DNA from: Bacillota bacterium
GTDB taxonomy: Bacteria; Bacillota; UBA4882; UBA10575
Direction of reading: 5' to 3'
DNA length: 48,806 nt
Assembly: GCA_012838955.1 (NCBI GenBank)
Contig: DUOH01000004.1
Location: 1-48,806 of the forward strand
This document shows, piece after piece, positions 1 to 12,032 of the stretch. Within the stretch, counting starts at the first letter, position 1. Every line of letters starts with the position of its first letter. The translations under genes were made by a program, and so were the position numbers. Under the pieces are notes generated by a model. The model worked only from the letters and a program-made list of their open reading frames with translations. It was not told the DNA's origin and made no database searches.

Positions 1-347
1 AGGGAGACCGGAAGAAAACTTCTCCGTCTTTCTTCACCGGTGATCTGCGGCAAAAAGAACACCTTCAAGTTATGCAGTTCATACTTTAACAGATAGTGCT
101 GAGTGAAGGAGTCCCGGGTAGTAACCGAGCGAATAAACTCGGCGGTCTCTGCCAATTCACGCCAAAAGACCTCTTCATATTGGTGATACTTCTTGCCCTC
201 CATCCAACGGCCGTATACGGTTTCCCCAAGAATCCTCCAGACCTCCTCCGGGGAGGTCGCCCCGGTCAGTCGATCCCATTGGCTGCGGTCAATTAACTTA
301 TTCTCAAGCGCCCGTACCCGGGCGACGGCATATGCGTAACCAGCCAC
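1..347 (-). CDS. ntpC: V-type ATP synthase subunit C, 5' part only (cut by window edge)
   Basis: The visible N-terminal ~115 residues include YAYAVARVRALENKL, the typical opening of the archaeal/bacterial V-ATPase d/AC39-like subunit C, which seats the central stalk on the membrane ring. The gene runs off the left edge, so its C-terminus and the downstream F, A, B and D genes are not seen. I place the start at a GTG at 347 because GGAG lies 8 nt upstream; an in-frame GTG at 356 is possible but has no well-spaced ribosome-binding site, and a stop closes the frame further upstream. It follows subunit E after about 175 nt containing only short inverted repeats (416-430 and 466-500). Confidence 0.88.
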   Translation of the reverse strand, partial: MAGYAYAVARVRALENKLIDRSQWDRLTGATSPEEVWRILGETVYGRWMEGKKYHQYEEVFWRELAETAEFIRSVTTRDSFTQHYLLKYELHNLKVFFLPQITGEERRRSFLPVS

Positions 348-523
348 GGCGTTCACTCCAGATTCAAACTTATTTTCCTTGGTTGGCGGGAAGACCTGCC
401 CTCACCGCCTCTTTTCAGTTGTAACAACTGCCAAAGGCCTACGGTGATACTGCTGATCACAAAGCTCTGAAAAGATCCGAATTTGCTTTGAGTTTTCAGA
501 CTCTCATTTGACCGGAAAGACTG

Positions 524-1153
524 CTAGGAAAAGAGTCTCCGGCCGATCTCCGGCAGCAACTCTTCCCGTTTGGCATTGACCAGGTTATCCAAGGAGTAAT
601 TCTGGATAATCTTCCCTTGGCGCAGGAAGAACCCTCCTGATAAGGCCGGATCTGCTTCGCCCAGCGTCAATCCGCCCCGGAGAGTTATACCCTCCTTCTT
701 CAGCTCTTGGGTGACTTGCTCCAGAAATTTCCTACCCAAGCGTTCCCGATCCCTGGGAGAGAGGATGAGTTGGGCAGGGTTGTCTCCGGCCTCCTGTGCG
801 TCGGCGCGCAGCGCCTCGATGATCAGTCGCAGCATCATCCGTTGATAGGCTCCGACCTCCATCTGCGTCAGGCGGTCCCGGACGGTTTGGAAGAGCCCGT
901 CAATGATCTTGGCCTTCTCTTCCAAAAGCTCTCTTTTCATCTCCAACTGGGCTTGAATCTTCAGTCTGCTCTTTTCTTCCTTTGCCTTCTTTTCCGCGTC
1001 CGCCAAGAGCTCCGACCGGCGCTGCTCGGCTCGGGCCTTAAACTCTTCCTGCAAATTACGGGCTTTCAAGCGCCCGGCTTCCCTGATCTCCTCCGCTTCC
1101 TGGTTTGCCTCATCTAGAATACTATTGAGCAGCGGTTGTACCTCATTCATCAT
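524..1153 (-). CDS. ntpE: V-type ATP synthase subunit E
   Basis: This 209-residue protein is the peripheral-stalk subunit E that pairs with G/H to hold the catalytic head. Its first ~90 residues are highly charged, alanine/glutamate/lysine-rich coiled coil. The C-terminal part carries the globular domain with the family-like GGFFLRQGKI segment and a final basic/acidic helix. The length is normal for the family. GAGGT precedes the ATG at 1153, with a second ATG immediately behind it. The start lies 11 nt after the stop of the K gene, within the order G/H-I-K-E-C seen in other bacterial V-ATPase operons, so it is almost certainly co-transcribed with them. Confidence 0.93.
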   Translation of the reverse strand: MMNEVQPLLNSILDEANQEAEEIREAGRLKARNLQEEFKARAEQRRSELLADAEKKAKEEKSRLKIQAQLEMKRELLEEKAKIIDGLFQTVRDRLTQMEVGAYQRMMLRLIIEALRADAQEAGDNPAQLILSPRDRERLGRKFLEQVTQELKKEGITLRGGLTLGEADPALSGGFFLRQGKIIQNYSLDNLVNAKREELLPEIGRRLFS

Positions 1154-1164
1154 CTATACCTCAC

Positions 1165-3592
<2,428 letters not shown>

Positions 3593-3593
3593 A

Positions 3594-3905
3594 TTAATTC
3601 ACAACCTTCTCTATGGTCCACCTAATGGTCTCTTCCATCCGTTCCCTGGCTACAGCCAGCAGTCTTTCTTTTTCCCGGTGAAACGCGCCTCTTTCTACCG
3701 CAATCTCTGCTTCCGCTTCCTGTCTATACTTCTCCTGCAGCCGGTCTCCGCTCTGCTTGGCCTCTTCCTCAAACTCCGCCAAGAGCTTTTCTCCGTCATT
3801 TTCCGCTTGAACCAGCATTTCCCGGGCTTCCTTCTCCGCTTCTTCCTTAATGGCAGCAGCTTTTTCTTCGGTTTGCTTGATCAGATCCAGTACTTCTTTG
3901 GCCAA
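3594..3905 (-). CDS. V-type ATP synthase subunit G/H (peripheral-stalk coiled coil)
   Basis: This is a short, almost wholly helical protein of about 103 residues, rich in Glu, Lys and Ala, with heptad character (AKEVLDLIKQTEEKA onward). That is typical of the NtpG/AhaH stalk subunit that dimerises with E. I choose the TTG at 3905 because a near-perfect GGAGGTGA lies 7 nt upstream; the ATG at 3938 would add residues unlike the family and has no such site. It is the first gene of the V-ATPase operon. The ~95 nt upstream, to the neighbouring stop, are AT-rich and could hold the operon promoter, but I see no convincing -35/-10 pair. Confidence 0.87.
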   Translation of the reverse strand: MAKEVLDLIKQTEEKAAAIKEEAEKEAREMLVQAENDGEKLLAEFEEEAKQSGDRLQEKYRQEAEAEIAVERGAFHREKERLLAVARERMEETIRWTIEKVVN

Positions 3906-4001
3906 GGAATCACCTCCAGCAACTCTAGGATAATACATAAATTACTATTTAAACTTCTTTAAAAGTAAGTAAATATCCTGCCACATGCGTGAAAAAAATC
4001 G

Positions 4002-5639
4002 CTAAAAAGAAAGTTTCAACTCCTTAATGCGCTCCTCTTCCGACAAAACCCGCTTCCCGTCGGCGGAAAGAACGCGACAAGCCCCCTGCACGATACCGGT
4101 TTTGATCCATCCCTTCCCTTCGGGATTACCTTTTAACTGCGGCGCGTCCAGTAAACCGCTGTGCACGGCAGAGGCCAAAACCTCCGGTTCGGTAAACGGA
4201 TCGTCAGTGCTCTCCTCTCCCAGTTGAGCAAGGGAGTCCAGTAAGAAATCGGCCTCCGCAATCAACTCTTCTTTTCTGGCCAACACTTGCGGATCACAGC
4301 ATAAGTCCGCAAAGTCAAAGAGAGCGTTCTTAAAGACTCCTTGCACTATCCCACAACTTTCAATGATATCCTCCGGGGTGGCCGCATGATCGGCTTCACA
4401 GAAGGCTACCACATGGACGATCTCCGGTTGCAAAGCCAACCCCAGTAAAGTAGAAGTGGCTAGCTGACCTTTGGCCACGTGCGGCTTTACGGATAGACTG
4501 GCTAAACCGGCTCTGATCTCCCGGTGGATCCGAAAATCCGGACCGGCCAGGCGTTCCACCATCTCCAGCCCAGCCAGGGCTTTACCTAAATCCATCACTC
4601 CGCTAAGGCCCGGAGGGTTATTCAACATGATCTGCGCCACATAATCCCTGACACCCACTTGCTTGGCGTTATAAGCAGCCAAATAAAAGGCGGCCACCGC
4701 CACAGAGTCCGGTCCGCCCCGCAGGCTCCAGTGGTGGGCCTCGTTGACTTCCACCGGAATCCCCTGCCTGGCATACCAGGCCATGGCGGCTTGATTCTCC
4801 CTGATCGCCTCCGCCAAGGGCCTGTCCGAACGGCCGTCCAACCGACTGTACCAGAACAGAGGAATCGCCGCCCAGGCATTATTGATGGTGCGCGCCGCCA
4901 CCCGGCCCCAGTCCAAAAGATCCCTGGTCCCGCTATAGATTCGTAACAGGGGGTAATTACCGGTTCTGGAAGCCTCATAAATTGCCCTCAGGTCCGCCTC
5001 AGTCCGGACGGGAACACCGCCGGCGCCATCTTGCGTGGGATCCATCTCCTGTGGACGAAAGAAACTCTCTTGGGCGTTTTGGTCGGGACCAATGGAGATG
5101 ACATCCAATACCTCCGCTGCCGCCAGTCTTCTGACCCCCGCCAAGGTCTCTTCCAGGGTGGGAAGACCGAAGTGGTGCCGGATAATAGGATAAGGCCTGT
5201 TCTTTTCGATCCGTTCTAAAAGCGTATTACCGTAATCCCTCTTTTCCCTGACGGTCTCCTCTCCTTTGAGGAAAGCCACGATCTCCCGCTCTTCTTCTTC
5301 TCCGCTGAAGACCCGGAAGAAGAGTCCGCTCTCTTTCGCCACCTTCGCCACGGGCGGGGTTCCGCCGAAGAGCAGTTTTTTATGTGCAAGTCCCGCCTCG
5401 GCCAAGGCGTTCTTTAAGTCCTGAAATAACTTGGCGGCTACTTCCGGGGTTAGCCTGTAACTAAGCGCCAGATAAGTAGGGTCATCCTCCAGTAGCACAC
5501 CAATCAGATCGGAAAAGCCCAGGCTTGTTCCTAAAAATGTGCATTGGTAACCGCAGGCCTCGGCGAGGCGCAGAAAGTTCAGCACCCCGGCGACATGAAC
5601 ACAATGTCCGATGCTGGCGCCAATGATTCTTTTGGTCAT
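4002..5639 (-). CDS. B12-binding-domain/glutamate-mutase-E-like protein
   Basis: This 545-residue protein has two parts. Residues 1-120 resemble a cobalamin-binding Rossmann domain, with C13-V-H15-V-A-G18 in the place of DxHxxG, a later SYRL at the SxL position and LLFGG for the GG motif; the aspartate of the canonical motif is Cys here. Residues ~165-530 resemble the TIM-barrel catalytic subunit of glutamate/methylaspartate mutase (GAGGVPVRTEADL, IPVEVNEAHHWSLRGGPDS). An adenosylcobalamin-dependent mutase or a methyltransferase-like role is inferred; the substrate is unknown. ATG 5639 has GGAGGGAG upstream and overlaps the opine dehydrogenase stop by four bases (ATGA), so the two are translationally coupled. 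Confidence 0.72.
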   Translation of the reverse strand: MTKRIIGASIGHCVHVAGVLNFLRLAEACGYQCTFLGTSLGFSDLIGVLLEDDPTYLALSYRLTPEVAAKLFQDLKNALAEAGLAHKKLLFGGTPPVAKVAKESGLFFRVFSGEEEEREIVAFLKGEETVREKRDYGNTLLERIEKNRPYPIIRHHFGLPTLEETLAGVRRLAAAEVLDVISIGPDQNAQESFFRPQEMDPTQDGAGGVPVRTEADLRAIYEASRTGNYPLLRIYSGTRDLLDWGRVAARTINNAWAAIPLFWYSRLDGRSDRPLAEAIRENQAAMAWYARQGIPVEVNEAHHWSLRGGPDSVAVAAFYLAAYNAKQVGVRDYVAQIMLNNPPGLSGVMDLGKALAGLEMVERLAGPDFRIHREIRAGLASLSVKPHVAKGQLATSTLLGLALQPEIVHVVAFCEADHAATPEDIIESCGIVQGVFKNALFDFADLCCDPQVLARKEELIAEADFLLDSLAQLGEESTDDPFTEPEVLASAVHSGLLDAPQLKGNPEGKGWIKTGIVQGACRVLSADGKRVLSEEERIKELKLSF

Positions 5640-6763
5640 GTTGAATCTCCCTCCAACGCCAAGCGGCGAATTTCTGCTACGGAAAGCCCGGCCAAACCCA
5701 TCTTTGCGGTGGTCCGGCCTATACTCCAATAGTCGGTCTGGTTCATTAAGGAAGCCAAGTGAATGATATTATTAATAGTGGGGGTCGGTACCCCGAGCTG
5801 CTCGCCCAGGGAGGCGATGGGCACCAGACTCATGGGCACATCTTCCCATAAGTATCTGTGGTCCACTACGGAAGGGGCATTGATCCCTTTATAGCCGTGA
5901 TTATTCCGCATGGCGTCATACAGGTTTTTCCCGGCGGCGTCATAGGCCACATACAGCCATTCTCTGGCGGACATGGCCCGGATTCCCAAAGCCGCGGCCA
6001 CCGCCACTCTCTCCGCGTCCAACGCTTCGAGCACGTGCGCCACGGAACTGGTGACCCCTTCCATATAAAACTGGAACTCTCCTCTGGTTGATTCGATCCG
6101 AGCGGCATTTAAGACAGTCAAGGCCGGGTGGAAGATGGCTCCGATATTGTCCAGACTGGTTTTCAGGACATTATCCCCCGGTACGAACTGAGGAAAGACC
6201 GACCGCAGTTTCGTCACGAGTTCGGCGGTTCTCTGTCCGGGCAGGGCGGAAACGGGAATGGTATTCTTCAGACCAAAGATCTGCACTTGGGCCGGGTTAA
6301 TACTCCTGCTGGCGTAGAGCAGGGTTTGAGCTTCCCCGATCAAGACATCAGCGGTCACACCCATCTTCTTCCGGAGAATACTGTTCACTTCCAACGCCCC
6401 CCCGGTTCTACCGGGATTCAGCACGATGGCTTGCCCGTCCCGCAGGTAAGGGGCGATGGTCTCCGCGATGAAGCGATGACCGGTGGCCGGAACAACTACC
6501 ATTAAGATATCTGCATCACAAACGGCATCGGCAATATTCGAGGTGGCCAGGTTAATCTCGCCAAAGCCTTCAATGATCCCGGACAATTCGATCCCCCCCA
6601 TCATTTGGATGGGGGTAATCCGCGATTCTGAACGGTTAAAGAGGTTCACTTTATAACCCATCAGTCCGAGGTGACCGGCCATGGCCAAACCGCCGTGACC
6701 GGCGCCTAATACGCAGAAACGGGGTTGAGGGCCGATTTCATGGTCGTGAAATTCTTTGTTCAT
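5636..6763 (-). CDS. NAD/NADP octopine/nopaline dehydrogenase family protein
   Basis: Members of this family reductively join an amino acid to a 2-oxo acid through an imine, or run the reverse. The 375-residue protein opens with the nucleotide-binding GAGHGG after a beta-strand (RFCVLGAGHGGLAM). It has NPGRTGGALEV in the Rossmann domain and, in the C-terminal helical domain, NIGAIFHPALTVLN, which carries the conserved His of the opine dehydrogenase domain. The ATG at 6763 follows GGAGGGTG at ideal spacing; the longer frame to 6814 only adds an untypical basic stretch. It is the first gene of a two-gene operon and is preceded by a ~258-nt leader with an intrinsic terminator. The substrates cannot be read from sequence. 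Confidence 0.85.
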   Translation of the reverse strand: MNKEFHDHEIGPQPRFCVLGAGHGGLAMAGHLGLMGYKVNLFNRSESRITPIQMMGGIELSGIIEGFGEINLATSNIADAVCDADILMVVVPATGHRFIAETIAPYLRDGQAIVLNPGRTGGALEVNSILRKKMGVTADVLIGEAQTLLYASRSINPAQVQIFGLKNTIPVSALPGQRTAELVTKLRSVFPQFVPGDNVLKTSLDNIGAIFHPALTVLNAARIESTRGEFQFYMEGVTSSVAHVLEALDAERVAVAAALGIRAMSAREWLYVAYDAAGKNLYDAMRNNHGYKGINAPSVVDHRYLWEDVPMSLVPIASLGEQLGVPTPTINNIIHLASLMNQTDYWSIGRTTAKMGLAGLSVAEIRRLALEGDST

Positions 6764-6903
6764 TGCTTTCACCCTCCTTCTGATAGCATGTCTAAACAAA
6801 AAAGTAAAAAACATAGCCCCTTTTAGGACTATTCAACTAATTATATATCTAGAACGTCCAAGTTTTTACCGGTTTAAGCGGCGGGCTAAACCTGAAAACC
6901 GGG

Positions 6904-6929
6904 AAAAAAAGACAAGATATTTCTTGTCT
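6904..6929 (-). terminator. Intrinsic terminator inside the leader of the opine dehydrogenase operon
   Basis: A perfect 7-bp stem (AGACAAG/CTTGTCT, loop of 6 nt) is followed on the minus strand by seven U residues. It lies ~90 nt after the predicted start of transcription and ~140 nt before the opine dehydrogenase start codon. That position suits attenuation of the operon rather than termination of hppA, which has its own hairpin at 7126-7143. A second hairpin (CCGGTTT/AAACCGG) follows it. Confidence 0.7.
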
Positions 6930-7027
6930 CTTTATAGCTTATATTAAATATGACTTGATCATCACAACAAAATAAAAGAGCTTTACTTATCTTAACCTTA
7001 TTGTCAATAATCTCTCTACAATATTTT

Positions 7028-7056
7028 ATTATACTTTATTTCCGTTCCTTTGTCTA
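7028..7056 (-). promoter_or_regulatory. Sigma-A promoter of the opine dehydrogenase/B12 protein operon
   Basis: Read on the minus strand, TAGACA (7051-7056) and TATAAT (7028-7033) are separated by exactly 17 bp, close to consensus. Transcription would start near 7021 and give a long leader of about 258 nt to the ATG at 6763. The stretch 6764-7181 between genes is otherwise AT-rich and holds no ORF that I can support. Confidence 0.72.
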
Positions 7057-7111
7057 ATCAAAATCTTGCCCGGGCCCATACTGTCCGCAGAAACCAGGCA
7101 AGCCGTCCCCC

Positions 7112-7143
7112 ATGAAGATAAAGAACCCGGGCTCGCGCCCGGG
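7112..7143 (-). terminator. Intrinsic terminator downstream of hppA
   Basis: A GC-rich 7-bp stem (CCCGGGC/GCCCGGG around TCGC) starts ~39 nt after the hppA stop and is followed by a T-rich run on the minus strand. It closes the long sua5-to-hppA direction of transcription before the next promoter at 7028-7056. Confidence 0.65.
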
Positions 7144-7181
7144 CGCCCTTAGAAATATTTACTTGGTCGGCAACCGCTAGA

Positions 7182-9305
7182 TTAGAGTAGATTCGTTAAG
7201 GAGTTCGCCAGAATAAAGGCGGCAAAAACTACGGAAACCATTGAGGTCAGCTTGATCAGGATATTCAGTGAAGGCCCGGCCGTATCTTTAAAAGGGTCAC
7301 CAACCGTATCGCCGATTACAGCCGCCTTATGGGCGTCCGAACCTTTGCCGCCGTGGTTACCCTCTTCAATATATTTTTTAGCATTATCCCAGCTTCCGCC
7401 TGAGTTAGCCATCATTACCGCTAAAATAAACCCGGAAACCGTGGCCCCGGCCAGTAAACCGACTACTCCGTTGACGCCTAAAAGCAGACCAACGACGATC
7501 GGGGCCAGAATCGCAGTAAGCGCCGGTAAAATCATCTCTTTCTGAGCGGCCTTTGTGCATATGTCTACACTGGCCGCATAGTCCGGTTTGGCCTTTCCTT
7601 CCATAATCCCGGCAATCTCTCTAAATTGCCGACGCACCTCTTCCACGATTTTCTGGGCGGAACGGCCTACTGCGCTCATGGTCATCGCGGAAAAGACATA
7701 GGGCATCATACCGCCGATGAAGAGTCCGATCAGAACCATGGGATTAGTTATGCGCAGATCAAACCGGAAAGAGGGATCAATCATCCGTACCTGCTCTGTA
7801 AAGGCGGCGATTAGCGCCAAGGCAGTCAGTGCCGCAGAACCGATGGCAAACCCCTTCCCGGTGGCCGCCGTGGTATTGCCCAGGGCATCAAGGGCATCCG
7901 TCCGCTGCCTAACCTCAGGCGGTAACCCTGCCATCTCCGCAATTCCGCCGGCATTATCGGCGATGGGTCCATAGGCGTCGGTGGCGAGGGTAATCCCTAA
8001 AGTGGAGAGCATGCCCACTGCCGAGAGGGCAATTCCGTATAATCCGAGTTCAAACTCTCCTCCGCCAGCCAGAAAGTAACTGGCAAAGATGGCAACCCCT
8101 ACGATGATTACGGGCAGGGCGGTGGAGAACATCCCGGCCGACAGGCCGCTGATGATGACCGTAGCCGGTCCGGTGACTGCGGTGGCGGATACACTCCGGG
8201 TGGGCTGATACCCGGCTGAAGTATAGTACTCAGTGGCGCGGCCGATTAATACCCCAGCCACCAAACCGGTGACTGTGGCAAAGAATAATCCGATATACTC
8301 AAGGCCCAGAGTGAAATAGATGACGAAGAACCCGCCGATCATGACCAACAGCGCGCTGATATTGACCCCCCTCCGGAGGGCGCCAAGTAAAGCGGACTGA
8401 TCAACCTTTTCTTCCGTTCGCACAAAAAAGGTGCCGATGATGGAGGCCAAGACCCCGATGGCCGCCAAGATCATGGGAAGCAAGGCTCCACGTAACTGGA
8501 GTCCGCCGGTGAAAGCCGCGGTGGATAGGGCGGAAGCCGCCACAATGGAACCGACATACGATTCGAAGAGATCCGCGCCCATCCCGGCCACATCCCCGAC
8601 GTTGTCTCCTACATTATCCGCGATTACCGCCGGATTTCTCGGATCATCCTCCGGGATACCGGCTTCAACCTTTCCCACCAAATCAGCGCCGACGTCCGCA
8701 GCTTTCGTATAGATTCCCCCGCCCACTCTGGCAAAGAGCGCCATCGAACTGGCGCCCATGCCGAAGTTCAACATAATGCTGGTGATCTCGACAATCCCTT
8801 TATCCAGATACTTCAGAAGATAAAACCAGGCGCTTAAGTGCAGCAGACCCAGGCCGACCACGACTATACCCATGACTGCCCCGCTCTGGAAAGCCACCCG
8901 TAAGCCCGAGTTCAAACTCTCTCTGGCGGCATTGGCGGTTCTGCTGTTGGCCATCGTGGCGGTGGTCATGCCGATAAACCCGGCTAAGGCGGAGAAGAGC
9001 CCGCCGGTAAGAAAAGCGAAGGGTACAAAGATGGAGATTAAAGGCTGCCCCTTACTGTCCCGGAGAAAATGGAGGATGATTAAGATGACAAACATCACTG
9101 CAAAAAAGAGGGCTACTCCTTTGTATTGCCTACGCAGGTAAGCCCGGGCGCCGTCGCGAATCGCTCCGGACACCTCTTTCATCAGGTCGGCGCCTTCCTC
9201 ATGCTGTCTGACTTTGATGTAGAGATACGCGGCGAAGGCTAACGCTAATAAGGAACCCACCGGCACCAGGAGAAATAAGGAATTAACCATCGCGTCATTA
9301 AGCAT
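7182..9305 (-). CDS. hppA: Membrane-bound K+-dependent pyrophosphatase (ion-pumping)
   Basis: This enzyme couples pyrophosphate hydrolysis to H+ and/or Na+ export. The 707-residue, ~16-helix protein has the substrate-site motifs [40 protein letters not shown] and, near the C-terminus, [16 protein letters not shown]. The segment [10 protein letters not shown] has Ala at the position that is Lys in K+-independent enzymes, so this is predicted to be the K+-dependent class. Whether it moves H+ or Na+ is not decided here. ATG 9305 is preferred over GTG 9314 because GGGGAG lies 10 nt upstream. The 150 nt upstream, to atpZ, hold a small AAGCA/TGCTT inverted repeat. Confidence 0.96.
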   Translation of the reverse strand: MLNDAMVNSLFLLVPVGSLLALAFAAYLYIKVRQHEEGADLMKEVSGAIRDGARAYLRRQYKGVALFFAVMFVILIILHFLRDSKGQPLISIFVPFAFLTGGLFSALAGFIGMTTATMANSRTANAARESLNSGLRVAFQSGAVMGIVVVGLGLLHLSAWFYLLKYLDKGIVEITSIMLNFGMGASSMALFARVGGGIYTKAADVGADLVGKVEAGIPEDDPRNPAVIADNVGDNVGDVAGMGADLFESYVGSIVAASALSTAAFTGGLQLRGALLPMILAAIGVLASIIGTFFVRTEEKVDQSALLGALRRGVNISALLVMIGGFFVIYFTLGLEYIGLFFATVTGLVAGVLIGRATEYYTSAGYQPTRSVSATAVTGPATVIISGLSAGMFSTALPVIIVGVAIFASYFLAGGGEFELGLYGIALSAVGMLSTLGITLATDAYGPIADNAGGIAEMAGLPPEVRQRTDALDALGNTTAATGKGFAIGSAALTALALIAAFTEQVRMIDPSFRFDLRITNPMVLIGLFIGGMMPYVFSAMTMSAVGRSAQKIVEEVRRQFREIAGIMEGKAKPDYAASVDICTKAAQKEMILPALTAILAPIVVGLLLGVNGVVGLLAGATVSGFILAVMMANSGGSWDNAKKYIEEGNHGGKGSDAHKAAVIGDTVGDPFKDTAGPSLNILIKLTSMVSVVFAAFILANSLTNLL

Positions 9306-9455
9306 ATTAAGCACACTCCCCTCAGAATTTGATAATCTCCATAATCTGCTGAACTAGAAGAAAACCGATGAATAATATATAAGCACACTGCTTAAAAATA
9401 TTACACTCTTCTTCCCGTTTATGCTCCGGCCTCCCTCGGGGAGACGGGCATCCGG

Positions 9456-9680
9456 TCATTCTTTCTTCATCTCCTTCATGGCTGTTCTATACAGAATATA
9501 CAAGCCGGAAAACAGGCCAAGCAAGACCCCGCCGAGGAGAAAAAAGGGCGTCGTGCCCCACTGCCCGTCAAAGTAACGCCCGCCGAAGAAACCCAGAATG
9601 ATCCCGAGGGAAAACCGGAAGATCAACCCCGAATATTTAGTAACTCTCCTCAAGACACAGGCTAAATCCGATTCACTCAT
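9456..9680 (-). CDS. atpZ: AtpZ/AtpI-type small membrane protein
   Basis: This 74-residue protein has two membrane segments (FRFSLGIILGFFGGRYF and FFLLGGVLLGLFSGLYILY) with the G-rich, YxD-like spacing of the AtpZ family. AtpZ proteins normally sit in front of F-type ATP synthase operons and act with AtpI in assembly or ion supply. The start at 9680 has AAAGGA 8 nt upstream and overlaps the wecA stop by 8 bases; a longer frame starts at 9701. No F-ATPase gene follows: the next gene is hppA. It may be an orphan left from a lost atp operon, or may serve another ion pump. Confidence 0.75.
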   Translation of the reverse strand: MSESDLACVLRRVTKYSGLIFRFSLGIILGFFGGRYFDGQWGTTPFFLLGGVLLGLFSGLYILYRTAMKEMKKE

Positions 9681-10791
9681 GAGACAATTCCTTTCCTTCA
9701 TTGGTCTGCGCCTCTCCGGCGGTGGCCGTCCTTTGCTTGACGGCCGTTTGCAACAAGCCCAGACCGTAAAAGGTGAAGAAGACCGCGCCTAAACCAAGCA
9801 GCAGAATAATTGCGCCGAAGAAGAGCTCAACCCGGGAGAGGAAGATGGAGCTGACCCCCAGCAGCAAGCTGATTCCATAGAGGATGAGCACAACTTGGCG
9901 TTCCTCCGCTCCGGAATGAACCAAGAGATAATGAATATGCCCCCGATCCGCGACGGCCAAGGGTTTTTTCTGCCTCCACCGGCGCCAGATCGCCCAGAGC
10001 GTATCTAAAACCGGCACACCTAAAGCAAAAACCGGAACGGCAAAAGCCAGGACGGTCGGTAGCTTAAGCGCTCCCAACACTGAAATCACGCCAATTATGT
10101 AACCGAGAAAATAGGCGCCAGAATTGCCAATAAAGATCCGGGCGGGATAAAAGTTATAAGGTAGGATCCCGGCGAGAACGCCGATCAACAAGGCGCTGAG
10201 CAAAGCCGCAGGTATCTGCCTTAGTCCGAAGCCGATAATCATCAAACTAACGGAGGCGATTAACGAGATGCCCACCGCCAGACCGTCCAGACCGTCAATG
10301 AGGTTAATCATATTCATGGTCGCCAGTAGCCAAAGGACGGTTAAGGGATATCCGATCCAGCCCAAGGTAACCATGTTTCCAAAGGGATTGGTCAGAAAAT
10401 AGATCCGTACTCCCAAACCGGCCGTGACTAAAGCGATTACCGTTTGCCACAGCAGTTTAAGTCCGGACGCCAAATCATAACGATCATCCAGATAACCAAG
10501 GGTCAGAGTGAGCAGCCCCCCCAGGAGAACCGTACGGAAATGGGGAAACCGCAGTCCCCCTACGAGTAAAAGGCTGAGATAGTAAGTAAAGCCAATGGCC
10601 AGCCCGCCGGTGAAGGGGACCGGATACGCATGAGCCTTTCTCCCCTTTGGCAAGTCAAGTAACTGCCACGCGGCACCGAACTTAATCCAAAAGGGGGTTG
10701 ACAGGTACATAACCAAAGCTCCGAAAAGAATCGGCAGAAAGAGGGCATATTTTAAATTTTCCGTAGGTATGTTAAAAACGGTTGAAGACAA
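9673..10791 (-). CDS. wecA: Undecaprenyl-phosphate GlcNAc-1-phosphate transferase (WecA/TagO, MraY family)
   Basis: This enzyme transfers a sugar phosphate from a UDP-sugar to undecaprenyl phosphate at the membrane, starting teichoic acid or other wall polymers. The 372-residue protein has about ten hydrophobic helices and the family motifs DLPKGRKAH, GYLDDR, NMINLIDGLDGLA, GNSGAYFLGY and the C-terminal RGHIHYLL. The start appears to be TTG 10791, with AGGGGG 7 nt upstream; there is no ATG nearby in frame. It overlaps atpZ at its 3' end and follows upp by ~100 nt. The sugar specificity is inferred only from family. Confidence 0.9.
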   Translation of the reverse strand: MSSTVFNIPTENLKYALFLPILFGALVMYLSTPFWIKFGAAWQLLDLPKGRKAHAYPVPFTGGLAIGFTYYLSLLLVGGLRFPHFRTVLLGGLLTLTLGYLDDRYDLASGLKLLWQTVIALVTAGLGVRIYFLTNPFGNMVTLGWIGYPLTVLWLLATMNMINLIDGLDGLAVGISLIASVSLMIIGFGLRQIPAALLSALLIGVLAGILPYNFYPARIFIGNSGAYFLGYIIGVISVLGALKLPTVLAFAVPVFALGVPVLDTLWAIWRRWRQKKPLAVADRGHIHYLLVHSGAEERQVVLILYGISLLLGVSSIFLSRVELFFGAIILLLGLGAVFFTFYGLGLLQTAVKQRTATAGEAQTNEGKELSHE

Positions 10792-10892
10792 AAGAGCGCC
10801 CCCTATACTTCATAATCACCATAATTAATCAATCGCTTGGTAACTGCTTATTTACCAATTGATATCATCTCTTCCTTTTCCGGCGCCATGTC

Positions 10893-11543
<651 letters not shown>

Positions 11544-11591
11544 CTAAAGATTCTTACGGTGCCGCGAATTTTGTTTTGTCCTCCCAGATCC

Positions 11592-12032
11592 TCACTGGTT
11601 TTCCAAAGCCATCATCTTCGCGACCCTCTGCTCATGCCTGCCCCCGAGGAAAGCCTCGTTTAAGAAGGCTTCCACGATAGCCAGAGCCAAGCCGACTCCT
11701 ACCACTCGCGCGCCTAAGGCCAAGACATTAGCGTCATTATGCGCCCGGGCCATCCGGGCGGAGTAAACATCACTGCAGAGAGCCGCTCTGATCCCTTTGA
11801 TCTTATTGGCGGAGATAGAAATCCCAATGCCCGTACCGCAGATGATGATCCCTTTGGTAAATGCACCGGAAGCCACCGCCTTCGCGACTAGCAGGGCTTG
11901 ATCCGGATAATCCACCGGATCGGCGGTCAGCGGACCGAAGTCCTGAAAGTCAAAGCCCTTTTCCTTCAGATAAGAAGTGATCTCTTTTTTTAATTCGTAA
12001 CCGGCATGATCCGAACTGACGGCAATCTTCAT
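11592..12032 (-). CDS. rpiB: Ribose-5-phosphate isomerase B
   Basis: This enzyme interconverts ribose 5-phosphate and ribulose 5-phosphate. The 146-residue RpiB/LacAB-fold protein has SSDHAGYELK at the N-terminus, the anion-hole segment CGTGIGISISANK and HNDANVLALGAR. ATG 12032 overlaps the ywlE stop by four bases (ATGA), and GGAGGAG lies about 11 nt upstream. It is paired with the arginine phosphatase gene as in many Bacillota. Confidence 0.94.
   Translation of the reverse strand: MKIAVSSDHAGYELKKEITSYLKEKGFDFQDFGPLTADPVDYPDQALLVAKAVASGAFTKGIIICGTGIGISISANKIKGIRAALCSDVYSARMARAHNDANVLALGARVVGVGLALAIVEAFLNEAFLGGRHEQRVAKMMALENQ

Noticed and set aside
6764-7021. Cobalamin riboswitch ahead of the B12-protein operon
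   Set aside because: No B12-box-like sequence or the usual GCCACTG-type core can be found in the leader.
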